In this document: in pieces, positions 11,240 through 22,202 of the stretch | Layout of the letters: each line of letters starts with the position of its first letter | How positions within the stretch are numbered: the first letter of the stretch is position 1 | Source of the DNA: Takakia lepidozioides | Lineage: Eukaryota; Streptophyta; Takakiopsida; Takakiales; Takakiaceae | Length of the DNA: 64,000 nucleotides | Direction: 5' to 3' | NCBI GenBank assembly: GCA_030704615.1 | Contig: CM060732.1 | Coordinates: 75,495,053-75,559,052 of the forward strand | The notes under the pieces: model-generated | Databases searched by the model: none | What the model saw: the letters and a program-made list of their open reading frames with translations, nothing else | Told to the model about the DNA's origin: nothing | Position numbers and translations under genes: made by a program

Positions 11240-12255
11240 TAGTTGGCATGGTCAGCTACTTGCGGCAAGGGGGAAGATCCATGCGTTTTGGTTGTGGAGG
11301 CTGGGATAGCTCAGCAGGTGGGAGTGGAGTGTGGGGGCAGATCCATCCTCCCTCATCAGGTTTCATGCAAAAGAGCACCAACAAGGAACTGTGGTTTGAG
11401 AGCTACAACAAACCTCCATGGGTTGATAGCAACTGGAATCAGGGGCAGCGCAGTTGTTAAATAGAAACCTCCACCATGACAATTGCTTTTCACAGAGGGT
11501 TAAGAGATGGAAGTCCACTAGAACTCTTCTGGCACTTCTGAGGATGTGAGGACACTATGTGAGGAAAACTGAAAGAATGCATTTTGCATTTTTAACCAAG
11601 GGGGCATTGCGGCAGACTCCATTACCTATGTCTATCGCTTGCAGGAGTACATCAAAGTAAAAGGCCTAGCTGAGGGAAAGCAGGTGCACACACACCATCA
11701 AAAGTTGGTTTCAGGCCAAACAGTTTCCACAGAACACCCCCATCAACATGCATACCAAGTGCCGGAGCATTCCCTAGTGTTTGACAAAATGCCTGAATGA
11801 GGTGTGTTTATGTGGAAAATCTTGATGGCAGGATGTGCCAAACATAGGTGTCATGGAGGCCTTCAAGAAATGATACAGCAAGGGTGGTGCCCAATGAAGA
11901 TATGTTAGCTTGCGTTTTCAAGAGGTGTACTAGCCAGGCAGTCTTGGAGAAGGGGAAAGAGCTGCATGCTGACATTATGAAAGCTGGAATCATGCTAAAT
12001 ATCATCTGACACTGCTGATCAACTTCTATGCCAAATCCGGGAACAGAAAGGATGCAACTTGAGTGTTCAACCATATGCCTCGAACAAATGTGGTCTCGTG
12101 AGCACAGGATATGCCCAGCAACATGTGTATGGTATGGGGGCTTGTGAGACCTGTGAGCAAATGATAGGGAAAATGGTAACACCCAACCAAGTCACATTCA
12201 GTTCCTTTCTCAACACCAGTCAGGGCAACCCTCTAGAAGGGCTCCATGCTGATGT
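11240..12255 (+). pseudogene. PPR gene relic, 5-prime part (interrupted at about 12256)
   Basis: The leader (gtcagctacttgcggcaagg) and N-terminal region (YNKPPWVDSNW, about 11400-11450) are followed by decayed PPR repeats. Recognisable pieces are GLAEGKQVHTHHQ (about 11665), a repeat around 11900-12060 corresponding to LEKGKELHADIMKAGI, and AGYAQQHVYG (about 12105), then TPNQVTFSSFL (about 12180) and LEGLHADV (about 12235). Several frameshifts and stops break the frame. Homology stops at about 12255 and resumes at about 16160, beyond the three-exon gene, so the relic is split by an insertion. Confidence 0.75.
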
Positions 12256-12361
12256 TAATTGTTTCTCTGCTTCATTCTTCGCTTCCTGGCTTGGCTTTCT
12301 TCGCGCTTCTCTTCTTTCCTTCATTCCTTCCTTCCTGTAGCTCCGTTCGCACTTCTTGTCC

Positions 12362-15300
12362 ATGGCTACATGTTCCTTGTTTCCTGGAGAGGCTACAGTT
12401 CCATTTGATCATGTGAAGAAGGATGGCGGACGAGTTCAATACTGGTACACTAAGGATGAGCATGCTACTATGATTGCCTACTGCCACTCCAGGTGTAGAG
12501 AGGCCAAGGGGAAAGGAAAGGCTCGGCCTAAATTTCGATGTCCTTACTGTGGAGACACAAAGACCGACAAAAGTAGATTAAATAGGCATATCGTGGATGG
12601 TTTGGTTGCCTGCCAATCTCGGCCAAGGGGAACAAAACCCTTTCCTGATGCGGAGGGCAAGCATGCCCATGCGGTTGAAGTTATTGTACAGTCTGTTCCG
12701 AAAGCGTCAGTTGATGCATATCATGCATGGGTTTTGCAAAATAGAGGTGCTTTGAGTGAGGTTGCACCTCGTGCTGTTGTATGTCCTCCCCTTGTCACTC
12801 CTCCTGTTGTCTCTTCTTGTGTTCCTAGTCCTTCGGTTCAACAGGCTCCAAATGCTAAAGACAAGCGACGCATCAGCCCACCTTTAACCGGCCCTATTGC
12901 GAAGAAAATCAAAGTCCTTGCACGGAAGTCCCATCTGCTGAAGAAAGGGAAAACTCCAGGGTCAATCCTTCTACTACCGCATGGCCTTGTTCCTGAGTTT
13001 GATTTTCCGAGGCTGAATGATGAGGGATTCTGGCCGGCTTTTCAAGATTTTGTTTTGGAAGGCAGTGCCATGAGCAGGTCGGCAAAGGCCAAGAGCCAAT
13101 GGGTTCTATCGAATGACAATACTGTAATTTCACTTTCCCTACCAATTGGCTGTTGTTGTTCTCCGCTCTGTTGTGTCACTCTTTATTGTGTCACCCCTTT
13201 CATGTCACTCTTAGCATCGTGTATGTTGTGTAATCCCTGACCGCGTCACCCTTCTTGGTGTCGCCCATGTCAAACCTCTTTGCCACCTCTGTTGGTGCAC
13301 CCCCTCTTTTGTTATGTCACCCCTTATTGTGTCACCCACTGCATCATGTCACCCAGCCCTTTGCGTGAGTGTCGCCCCTCGCTATGTCACCCCAGGCCCC
13401 ATAATACTTGGCATCATTTACCTCTCTTGGTGTCACCCTCCTTTGTTGTGTCCCCTAAAAGTCAATTCTCTCAGTGTCACCCCTCCGTATCCCCTCTGTT
13501 GTTGCACCTCTGTTATGTCACCCCCTACATTATGTCATCCCAGACAGTGTATCCCTCCGCATCATGTCACCTCTCTTGGTGTCACCCTTCTTTGTTGTGA
13601 CACCCCTACCACTTAATTGTCTCGGTGTCATCCCTCTGTGTCAAATCTGTTGTGTCCACCTTGCATCATGTCACCCTCTTCAGTGCATCCCTTCACATCA
13701 TGTCACCTCTTTTGGTGTCACCTCCGTTGTCGTGTCACCCTTCTGCACCTCTCTTGTGTCACCCCTTGCATCATGTCACCCCTTTGTGTGTCACCCCAGA
13801 TTCCATAACCCTTGGCATCATGTCACCCTCCTTTATTGTGTCCTCCATCTTGTGATTCCCGACTGTGTCACCCCTTGCTGTGTTACTGTTTTCTCGGTCA
13901 TATGTTTGTCCGTGTATACTTATTCTGAGATGATTTTGTGCAGGGCACCAGGCACCATATTAGAAGCGGCGACTTGGATAGTGTCGTCCTAGCCCATAAT
14001 GCCTTCACTAGTCGGCGGTTAGATGATCCAAGGCTGGTGGATGAGTTGAATCGAGTGGAGGTGTATTTGAAGTGCATTGGGCATCCTGACATGGCACAGA
14101 AGAAACAAAGCAAAAGAACAGAAGAAATTACACCACCAACTAAGAACATCCAAGACACGCAGGCTGACACGGTAATGGTAGAGGGTGCGATCTCAGAACA
14201 AGGTGGTCCTTCCAACAACATGTGTTTGGCTGCTATTGCCCCTGCTGTTGAGGGTGTTGACAGTCCCAACCCTCTTGTCATCACAGTTTCAACAGATGGA
14301 ATACCAGGTGTGTTGTTGCCACAGCCGTTGCAATTCACCCGTGAATTTGCAGAACAGTTAATTCACAAAATTGAGAAGGCCACCATACCCGTAGCTGCAG
14401 AGGCACCACTGCTTTTGAGAGTTTTAGCCAACAGTGATTTAAAAAAGCATGGACGATCTGTATCCCATTGTCATCCCACATTGGGATTGACTTACGACTT
14501 TCTGGATACCTCTCTTACAGCCCAAAAAATCAAGGACTTGAATGACGAGTATTATGGTGTTGGTATGGTGTACTTCGCACAGAGTGGTGACGGGATCGAG
14601 AGCCTTCACGCTGACCTCAGTCAGCTAGCAAATTGTATAGGTGCAGTGGATATGTTAGATAGGTCAGTTAAGATCCAGGATGTTGTTCAGTTTTGCAAGA
14701 CAAGCCGCCGTCGCGCTGTCCATCACTACGCTCGGGAATACAAAGAGGAATTTGTCAACCTTTGGTGTTTTGGCATGTTTGGTACTGATTCATCAACTTA
14801 CATGGACTTCAATGATATCTTGGGCGTTCAGTTAATGAGAGACCTTGGCTGTATACTCCCGTATTTGTGTAAGTGTATTTCTTTCTACATATGTTTTATG
14901 TTGTTGTCTTGCTTGTCTTGCTTGTTTACTCTTATGTCACTTCTTGTTGTTTTGCATGCATATGTCATACATGTCACCCCCATGTCAGTCAGATGTTCCT
15001 TTGTATGTTAGTGTCACCACTATTAATCCTATTATAACTCCTGATGTCTCATCCCTGACTACGTCACCCCCGGTCGTGTCACGTCAGGCAGTGTCACCAT
15101 CCTCTTTGAACATTGTAGATGATCACCTAATGAACCTATTTTGATGTCACCCCTGCCAGTGCACTACGACCCCGGGATGTCCCTGACTATGTCACCCCTG
15201 GCCGTGTCACTCAATGATGTGTCACCCCTGTTAGGCATCCTTATCTTTCTATTTATTTGTGTCACCCCTCTTCTATGTATCCCCTTCATCACCCACCCTT

Positions 15301-16157
15301 TTCATGTCTCCCCTTTGTATGGCTCTTATATGTAACCCCTTACTTTGTCACCTTCTGATCTTCTTATGTCACTCCTGTCTATGTCACCCTGTTCCAATTC
15401 TAAATATTTTGTGTGAGCAGATGAATCCGAGCTTATGACCGCCGAAGTGCACTCTGCATATCAAAACCTCTTTTCTGCTCAGCGTGAGGTACTTGAAGCA
15501 GTCCAGGGGTCTGTTCCACCTAGCCGGTGCACAGAGGAGGTGGTGTCAAGTCAGCGTGCTATTGTTTCCTTGTCTCATGTTGGCGAATTGCATTCCACCC
15601 TGCTAGGCTTGCATCACGACGAGCTGCCGCAAGATTTGCCCAAAAACTCTCATAACAATGATGATGACACAATGCAGTTTCACACGCAGATCCAACCCTC
15701 TAGTGTTTTTACTCCTAGCCTTTCTGATAGAGACGGTGACTTCAGAACTCCGCACGGGCATATCAGTGACAGGGATGTAGTAAACCTTTCTGGGGATGAC
15801 AACATCAAGAAAACTGGAGTTTCTGTGGAGGGTGACACGGCTAAGGATGACACTGATGTGCAGTTCAGAACTCCTCGCGGGCAAGTCAGTAGTGACAAGG
15901 AAATTGTCAACCTCTCTCGGGATGACAACATGGGGGAGGTTCCATTTCGATTGGAGGGTTACACTCATGAGCGGGACATTCGTTCGGAGTTCAGAATTCC
16001 GCATGGAGGGGTGATACCAGCAGCTCCTTCTAACGGCGACACACCTGGTCACGAACCGGGTGACAAATCTAAGGGTGACATGCTGCATGAGGCAGGTGAC
16101 ATCCTGCAGGAGGGTGACATGGTCCAGCAGGGTGACATTCCTAAGGGCGACATTTGA
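12362..16157 (+). CDS. Three-exon gene, 807-aa nuclear-type protein with a C2HC finger; family unknown
   Basis: Exons 12362-13123, 13944-14868 and 15421-16157. The donors (ACT/GTAATT, TGT/GTAAGT) and acceptors (TTGTGCAG, GTGAGCAG) keep codon phase (0, then 1), which supports the model. Start: ATG at 12362 in good context (ccATGG). Exon 1 encodes a putative zinc finger (Cys60, Cys63, His76, Cys84) preceded by Cys41/Cys45 and followed by a basic nuclear-localisation-like stretch (about residues 165-200). Exon 2 encodes a 309-residue globular part with no motif I recognise. Exon 3 encodes a hydrophilic tail with three diverged repeats of the type FRTPHGxxxDxDxVNLSxDDN and a run of G-D-M/I units. 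Both introns are arrays of TGTCACC. The gene lies inside a PPR pseudogene, and its stop codon is only a few bases from the resumed PPR homology. The function is unknown; nucleic-acid binding is a guess from the finger. Confidence 0.7.
13124..13943 (+). repeat. Intron 1, degenerate TGTCACC(CC) minisatellite
   Basis: The 820-bp intron contains about nineteen exact TGTCACC words plus many one-mismatch forms (TGTCATC, TGTCGCC, CGTCACC), all in + orientation. They are separated by 8-25 bases that also recur (gcatcatgtcacc, cctctcttggtgtcacc, ttgttgtgtc). Because the repeat has few A-rich or stop-forming words, all three forward frames look open for long distances, but these are not proteins. Confidence 0.9.
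14869..15420 (+). repeat. Intron 2, second TGTCACC array
   Basis: The 552-bp intron starts with GTAAGT and ends GAGCAG. About ten TGTCACC words in + orientation occur between 14975 and 15395, with related forms (TGTCACT, CGTCACC). The first 100 bp are ordinary intron sequence. The shared motif with intron 1 shows that the array is a property of the gene, not a chance intron content. Confidence 0.85.
15820..16157 (-). repeat. Coding GGTGACA array in exon 3 (reverse complement of the intron motif)
   Basis: Six exact GGTGACA words (about 15834, 16060, 16074, 16098, 16113, 16130) and near forms (GGCGACA, GGATGACA) encode Gly-Asp-containing units, giving the Gly-Asp-Met/Ile series at the C-terminus. 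GGTGACA is the exact reverse complement of TGTCACC, the motif filling the introns in the opposite orientation. Confidence 0.85.
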
Positions 16158-16159
16158 AA

Positions 16160-16345
16160 CAGACATCAGTCTGGAGAATACCCTGGTCAACATGTGTGCC
16201 AATTGGGAAAGCACAAAAGGATGCAAATAGAGTGTTCAATTATCTGGCTCATCAAAGTTATAACTTCTAACACAATGGGTGATTGCGGCAGGCCATGCCC
16301 AGCATGGTGGTAGGGAGGCTCTCAATGTGTTTTTAGTCTTCTGGC
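16160..16345 (+). pseudogene. PPR gene relic, 3-prime part
   Basis: Translation gives TDISLENTLVNMCANWEST, then (after a stop and frameshifts) AGHAQHGGREALNVF. These correspond to the ILNNTLVDMYAKCGS and AGYAQHGCRGEALQLF positions of the intact PPR gene. It continues the relic that breaks off at about 12255; some 25 bases of the repeat are missing between the two halves. It must serve as the 3-prime flank of the inserted three-exon gene. Confidence 0.75.
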
Positions 16346-18212
16346 TTCTGTCTAATTTAATCACCATTGGAGACCAAAAGGGGGGCAGGCCTGCCCGCTC
16401 CAAAACCCAACCTTGATCCCCCTCTTTCACAATCAAGAAACCTTGTTGGGTTGCTGTTCGTGTTCCTCTTCCATTTTGGATCCTTGATACAAGTAGAGCA
16501 TGTTGTCTGTTCATCATAGCACTTGAATCCTTACATGTAAGATGTTGGAGCACAAATCTCTTCTCCAGAACTTAGAGGCAAATTGAAAATTCAGATATTG
16601 CAACATTTGTCAAATCAACATCATCCTGGATCCAACCGAATTATTGACCTGATCTCCGAGGCTCGTAGCTATGGATAATATCCAATCTCTTCTTTGTGAC
16701 TGCTTTTTGGGTCCTGGTTTGGCATCAATTCCCCCAAAGACTCAGAAAGCTCCTACCCTCCCAGGTGCAGGTGCCACAATAATGCCCAACCTGTAGCTTT
16801 GGCCTTCCCAAGGTTCTGCCCTGCAGCTCATATCACGCAGGTCCCGCGATCTTCCTCATCTCTTAACTTTCCTGCGCCTTTGCTGAATAATATTGTGACA
16901 CTCTCGAGGAAGCCTGGTTAATTGTCACAGATCCTGGGGTACACAAGCAATGAACCATATAGAAGTAGATACCACCTGCTTGGCCACCAGTGCCCTGCCC
17001 ACCAAAAGAAAGGCGGGAAGATTAGATAGGGGTGAGAGATCCCGTGGCCAAGTTGATGGCCGATTTGGCACATAATAGTGCCATTCTTCACCACTGGGTG
17101 TGCAGAGATGAGATATACTTCTTATTCAACTCCTTGATTTGACCACATATTCTGCACCCTTAGATCACTCTATTGCAGATTGCAGCTCCAGACTCAACTC
17201 CTGATTCTTTGCACTCTTTACCAAAAGTAGACCAAAAATGGCATGTTCTAAAATGCGTTGCATAGAAAATCCCATTGACCACGAAACTCTTGGGCTCAAT
17301 ATTCTAGTGTCCCCCCCCCCTCCCCCGTGTCCCATCAGATCTAGGCAAGATTTAATGAAAGCATGGCCTAGCCAACCTCTTGAAAGTGTCAAGAGCCAAA
17401 AAGGGATATAATAGGACGTGTATAGCCAACCATGGGCTTCCTATATATGGCACATGATAAGAGAAACCACTACAGAAGGTGCAAAACATACATCCATCAT
17501 TCATCTTCTGTATAGCACGGGGCCTGATCAACCCCAGATACAACTCCACTCGATAGTAAAACCTACTCTACAGAACATGCACAGGTATCATTCTTTGGCT
17601 TCTTTCTTTTGCCAATGAGAGTAAGGAGAAAAAATTTAGGAGAGATGAAGCAGGGGGCAGCTTGCAGAAGGCAGCAGTATTGTATTTGTTGAGAATAAAC
17701 ATACATATAAAGACTGGGAAAGAAATCGGGGAATAAGAAACTATCCATCCGTACCTGTCTTTCCCAGGTAGTAGAACATGCGAAGATCATCCGTGCTCAC
17801 AGGACACTTGACCCCCACCCTGTCAGTGCAGGAGAAGTGACAGCTCTCCTTCGTTCTCTCTTTCTTTGCAACTGTGTGACGCCACATCTGTGGCCAATTT
17901 AGGAGCTAGATCAGCAGTGAGGAAATCCTAAATTTGTCTCCTAGCATGATCTATACCACTCTGTCCACCAACAGATAATGCCTGTAATCAGATTGAAGTT
18001 GGTTATGCAGGAGCATAGAACAATTTTGCCTTAGTTTCCACCTCCAGGTGGGCAGACTGAATAAGTGGCTCTTGGAAGATTGATATGCTATGGAGGAAAT
18101 GTCCTCAACAGTACGTCATATCCACCATTACCTAGGATGGTGAATGAACCAAGCAGCTACTTAGCTTGATGAATGAAGCGTGAAACTCATACCTTTCAAG
18201 TCAGGCATCGTT
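16346..18212. other. Intergenic, 3-prime flank of the PPR-DYW gene
   Basis: No gene recognised. Mixed-composition sequence with a C-rich run near 17310-17325. Frames here are under 110 codons and lack motifs. The stretch next to 18212 is the expected 3-prime untranslated region of the minus-strand PPR gene. Confidence 0.4.
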
Positions 18213-21137
18213 TCACCAGTAGTCCCCACAAGAACAAACCCCATCTTTGAAGTGGTGAAAACGGTTGCAATCCCGTACAACAATGTCTCGCCCAACGATC
18301 CTTGAAATCAGCTTGGTGGCCTTGTGGCAGTCAGTACACACTCGAAGGTTCTTGATGAAACGAAGAGGCGTCCCTGGGGCTGTGCTGATCAGTCCAAAAG
18401 CCATTGCCAACCTCTCACTGTGGTGGCAAAGAGAAAATTCCTTTTGCTCCTCCTCCAAATCATGCAATACAAAGCGCGTGTCAGGCACGTACCCTGCTTC
18501 CTTCATCTGCCCCAACAATCTTCCCAGCTCAGCATGGATTTCCTCAATTTGTGGATGCAATTTATCATCTGCAACAAATGTGTGCACTCCGTTGCCGACC
18601 TCAATGTAGCAGCCACCTGGCTGCTTCATGACACCTCTGATTTTCATCATTTCTCTGACCTTCCAAGCATCGCCCCACCTGCCAGCTGTGGCATAGATAT
18701 TTGATAGCAACACATACGTTGTAGCATCCTGTCTATCCAACTTGAAAATAGATTTAGCCGCACGTTCTGCCAACTCCACATTCCCATGAATTCTGCATGC
18801 ACCAAGCAAGGCCTTCCACACAACAGCATCTGGTTGCACTGGCAAATTGTTAATGAAGTCCTCAGCCTCAAGCAATCGCCCTGCACGGCCAAGAAGGTCC
18901 ACCATGCAGCCAAAGTGCTCCACTGTGAGAGTGAGGTCATGATCTCGAATCAGGGAATCAAAGTAGTGCTTGCCTTCATCCACTAGGCCCCCATGGCTAC
19001 ATGCTTGGAGGACACATATAAAGGTGATATTGTTTGGCTTCAAGCCACCCCTTTTCATTCTTTCAAATAGTTGCAAGGCCTCCCCACGACAACCATGCTG
19101 GGCATATCCTGCAATCATCACACTCCATGACACCACATTTCGTTCAGCCATGTTGTCAAAAACTCCCTTTGCATCCTCGATGCTCCCGCATTTGGCATAC
19201 ATGTCCACGAGGGTATTGTTCAAAATTATATTTGGTACAATTCCAGCTGTCATGATGTCAGCGTGGACCTCCTTCCCTTTCTCTAGGGCTGCCAGGCTTG
19301 CACACACATTGCAAACGCAAACAAACGTGACCTCATTGGGCCTCACCCCCACCAACATCATTTGCTCATAGGTTGCCAAAGCCTCCAATGCACAACTCTT
19401 CTGGGCATATCCTGCGATCATTGCATTCCAGGACACCACATTTCTTTCAGCCATGTTGTCAAACACTTCCTTTGCATCCTTGATGCTCCCACATTTGGCA
19501 TACATGTCCACGAGTGTATTGTTCAGAATGATATCTGGTACAAATCCAGCTTTCATGATCTCGGCATGTACCTCTTTGCCCTTTTTAAGGGATGCAAAAC
19601 TCGCACAGGCATTGCAAATGCAAACAAATGTGACCTGGTCCGGCTTAACACCTTCCTGCATCATTTGCTCATAAGTCTCCAAAGCCTCCAATGCACACTT
19701 CTTGTGGGCATATCCTGCGATCATGGCATTCCAGGACACCGCATCGCGTATAGGCATATTGTCAAACACTACCTTTGCATCCTCGATGCTACCACATTTA
19801 GCATACATGTCCACAAGTGTAGTATTAAGAATCATATTTGGTACAATTCCAGCTTTCATGATGTCATCATGGACCTCTTTTCCTTTTTCCAGGGCTGCGA
19901 TTCTTGCGCATGCATTGCATACGCAAACAAAGGTGACCTGGTCCGGCTTCACCCCTTCCTGCATCATTTGCTCATATGTCTCCAAAGCCTCCATCCCGAA
20001 CCCATGCTGGGCATATCCTGCGATCATTGCACTCCATGAGACCACATTTCGCTCAGCCATATTGTTGAACACAACCCTTGCATCCTCAATGCTCCCGTGT
20101 TTAACATACATGTCCACGAGGGTTGTATTCAGAATGACATCAGGTACAATTCCAGCTTTCACGATGTCAGCATGGACCTCCTTGCCCTTTTCCAGGGCTG
20201 CCAGTTTTGCACACGCCTTAAGAACAGATACAAATGTGACCTGGTTGGGTGTCACTCCTTCCTGCATCATTTGCTCATAGGTCTCCAAAGCCCCCATCCC
20301 ACACCCATGTTGGGTGTATCCTGCAATCATCGCACTCCATGACACTACATCTCGTTCAGCCATATTCTCAAACACTACCTGTGCATCCTTGAGGCTCCCA
20401 CATTTGGCATACATGTCCACGAGGGTATTGTTTAGGATCATATTTGGTACAATTCCAGCTTTCACAATGTCAGCATGGACCTCTTTACCCTTTTCCAGAG
20501 CTGCAAGGCTGGCACAGGCCTTCAGAACACAAACAAAGGTGACCTGATTCGGGGTCACCCCTTCCCCTATCATCTGCTCATAGGTCTCCAAGGTATCCCT
20601 ACCACACCCGTGCTTGGTGTATCCTGCCATCATTATATTCCACGTTATCACACCTCGTTCTGGCATGTTATCGAACGATCTGCGTGCATCCATGATGCTC
20701 CCGCATTTGACATACATGTTAACAAGGGTGTTGTGTAGAAACATGTTGGGCTTGAATGCACTTTGGATAATGTGGGCATGCACCTGTTTTCCCGCCGCCA
20801 GGCCTTTCATCTTGATGCATTTATGCAAGAGACAGATGTAAGTATCAGAATCTGCTGAAATACCTCTTTTGTTCAAAATGTGCAGAGCATCTTTCAGTCG
20901 TCCTGCCTCACATAGTGTCCTCACATATCCACAAGTGCCAGAGGAGATCTTGTCTCTTTGTCCTTGTTTGGACGCAGTTGTCATGGTGGAGGTGCCTGAG
21001 TTTATTGCTTCTGCTGCTGCTGCTTCCAGTTGACCATCTATGAATGCAGCTCTCTTGTAGTTATCAATCCCTAATGGCTCATTGGTACTCTCATGCTTCA
21101 AATCCAACCCTCTGCGATAGATCTGAACCCACACCAT
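18213..21137 (-). CDS. Pentatricopeptide repeat protein, PLS-E-DYW class (974 aa), organellar RNA editing
   Basis: An intact intronless gene. Residues 1-90 are a leader, with no clear cleavage site visible, that may hold the organelle targeting signal. From about residue 93, PPR motifs run in L-S-P triplets of about 101 residues. Six triplets are nearly identical (KGKEVHADIVKAGI / LVDMYAKCGSIEDA / VVSWSAMIAGYAQHG), followed by a more typical seventh unit. E/E+ motifs follow (GNGVHTFVADDK), then the DYW deaminase domain with its zinc signature H-S-E (HSERLA), C-T-D-C-H and the exact C-terminus HHFKDGVCSCGDYW. DYW proteins bind organellar transcripts and carry out C-to-U editing in mitochondria or plastids. 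Flanking copies of the leader and fragments at 10.6, 11.2 and 43.5-46.3 kb are duplicates of this gene family. Target and organelle are not deducible here. Confidence 0.95.
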   Translation of the reverse strand: MVWVQIYRRGLDLKHESTNEPLGIDNYKRAAFIDGQLEAAAAEAINSGTSTMTTASKQGQRDKISSGTCGYVRTLCEAGRLKDALHILNKRGISADSDTYICLLHKCIKMKGLAAGKQVHAHIIQSAFKPNMFLHNTLVNMYVKCGSIMDARRSFDNMPERGVITWNIMMAGYTKHGCGRDTLETYEQMIGEGVTPNQVTFVCVLKACASLAALEKGKEVHADIVKAGIVPNMILNNTLVDMYAKCGSLKDAQVVFENMAERDVVSWSAMIAGYTQHGCGMGALETYEQMMQEGVTPNQVTFVSVLKACAKLAALEKGKEVHADIVKAGIVPDVILNTTLVDMYVKHGSIEDARVVFNNMAERNVVSWSAMIAGYAQHGFGMEALETYEQMMQEGVKPDQVTFVCVCNACARIAALEKGKEVHDDIMKAGIVPNMILNTTLVDMYAKCGSIEDAKVVFDNMPIRDAVSWNAMIAGYAHKKCALEALETYEQMMQEGVKPDQVTFVCICNACASFASLKKGKEVHAEIMKAGFVPDIILNNTLVDMYAKCGSIKDAKEVFDNMAERNVVSWNAMIAGYAQKSCALEALATYEQMMLVGVRPNEVTFVCVCNVCASLAALEKGKEVHADIMTAGIVPNIILNNTLVDMYAKCGSIEDAKGVFDNMAERNVVSWSVMIAGYAQHGCRGEALQLFERMKRGGLKPNNITFICVLQACSHGGLVDEGKHYFDSLIRDHDLTLTVEHFGCMVDLLGRAGRLLEAEDFINNLPVQPDAVVWKALLGACRIHGNVELAERAAKSIFKLDRQDATTYVLLSNIYATAGRWGDAWKVREMMKIRGVMKQPGGCYIEVGNGVHTFVADDKLHPQIEEIHAELGRLLGQMKEAGYVPDTRFVLHDLEEEQKEFSLCHHSERLAMAFGLISTAPGTPLRFIKNLRVCTDCHKATKLISRIVGRDIVVRDCNRFHHFKDGVCSCGDYW

Positions 21138-21265
21138 ACCTGCCTCCTTCAGCTATCCCTGCCTCCACAACAACAAAGCATAGATCCTACCCCTTGCTGC
21201 TAGTACCTGACAATGACAACCTTTATCTAGCAAACACTCCAACTCTACTGACCACACACTAGTCC
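21050..21265 (-). promoter_or_regulatory. Leader of the PPR-DYW gene, conserved among its copies
   Basis: Read on the minus strand, the words gtcaggtactagcagcaagg, atgctttgttgttgtggagg and ggatagctgaaggaggcagg precede and overlap the start codon at 21137. The same series occurs at 10640, 11240 and 46170. Conservation outside the coding region shows these copies are DNA-level duplications that include the 5-prime flank, and may mark the transcribed leader. Confidence 0.6.
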
Positions 21266-21439
21266 CTATGCTGAAATGCTGGCGAGTTGAAAATTGAGTT
21301 CGGAGAAAGATTCGCAATGCATCTTGTTGTCTGCATCTGCTCTAACATAACAGCTTTTCACCTTTCTGCCTCCAGTGTCCCACCATTGACTGGAGTTTGA
21401 AATATATTCTTTCCAAAAGTTTTCCTCGTCTCTGTTTTC

Positions 21440-21850
21440 GATTTTCGGATATTTACCTGCAACCCATCCGTATCACATGTGAAAAATAGTCGTGACCACC
21501 AGAGATCCACCTGCTGAGCCAAATTACAAAACTCATTATGAACAAGTAGGGCCACATCTGAAGGAAGTACAAAACTAGCCTAGATGTACTGAAAAAGAAG
21601 GTGCCCTCACCACATTGTGCTTGACCTCGTGTCATGGAAGCAGCTGGCTTTTCTTTCACCCAAGGAGGCTTCGACCAATCCTCAATCCAAAAAACCTCTT
21701 GTGCACTCTGCTTATGTCTGTAGTCGGGTGATCTCGGATTGGTCTGTGAAAACGTGCAGCTGAGCGGCCATAGTTTCCAACACAGCCTTCTAAGACCAAG
21801 CCAACCCTCCCAAGTACCTGGTAAACACCAGGAGAAACCCTTGGGCAATG
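21440..21850 (-). repeat. PPR-gene upstream flank, duplicated at about 43490-43740
   Basis: On the minus strand this segment reads through CGEGTFFF, SKPPWVK and YRHKQSAQEV. The same series of words occurs on the + strand at 43520-43720 (TDSSNTHKRS, QSNPPWAMRQ, CGEGTFFFDLF). Both lie upstream of PPR sequence, so the duplication at 43-46 kb carried flanking DNA along. No intact protein is implied. Confidence 0.6.
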
Positions 21851-22202
21851 CATCTTCACCGCGTGCTTAGCAACAACACCTATGATACTGACAGGAAGAG
21901 CCACTTTTGCAGAACACACAAACTCCTTCACATCATACATGAAGAAAGAGGCACCTTGCCAACTCAGTTGTCCCGGCATTGTATGAACTATTGGCAGTGC
22001 TGTTCCATGCTCCATGATTGACCTTCGTGCCAGAAACTCAACCAGCATCAAAACTTTGACAGGTTCTGAAAAGGATTGCTAGTGGAGCTTTAGACAACAT
22101 TCATGCAAGTCACTGTGGGCTGAGGAACACAAGAACATGTCCAGATGTGGAACAAGCCAGGGCATGACAAGCCACTACTAGCTGTGGCTAGTAGGCTAGT
22201 TA

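Noticed and set aside
13280-13855. Several long overlapping + frames rich in Cys-His-Pro/Ser (for example CHPSVSP)
   Set aside because: All forward frames are open because the TGTCACC repeat seldom makes stops. They lie inside intron 1 of a phase-consistent gene and carry only repeat-derived residues.
15603-16226. A minus-strand 207-codon frame opposite exon 3
   Set aside because: Its Val-Thr-Leu repeats are the antisense reading of the GGTGACA array. The + frame is supported by splice phase and repeats of conserved type.
18265-20840. Long + strand frames of up to 225 codons across the PPR gene
   Set aside because: They are antisense shadows of the near-identical PPR triplets; each recurs with the 303-bp period and has no independent motif.
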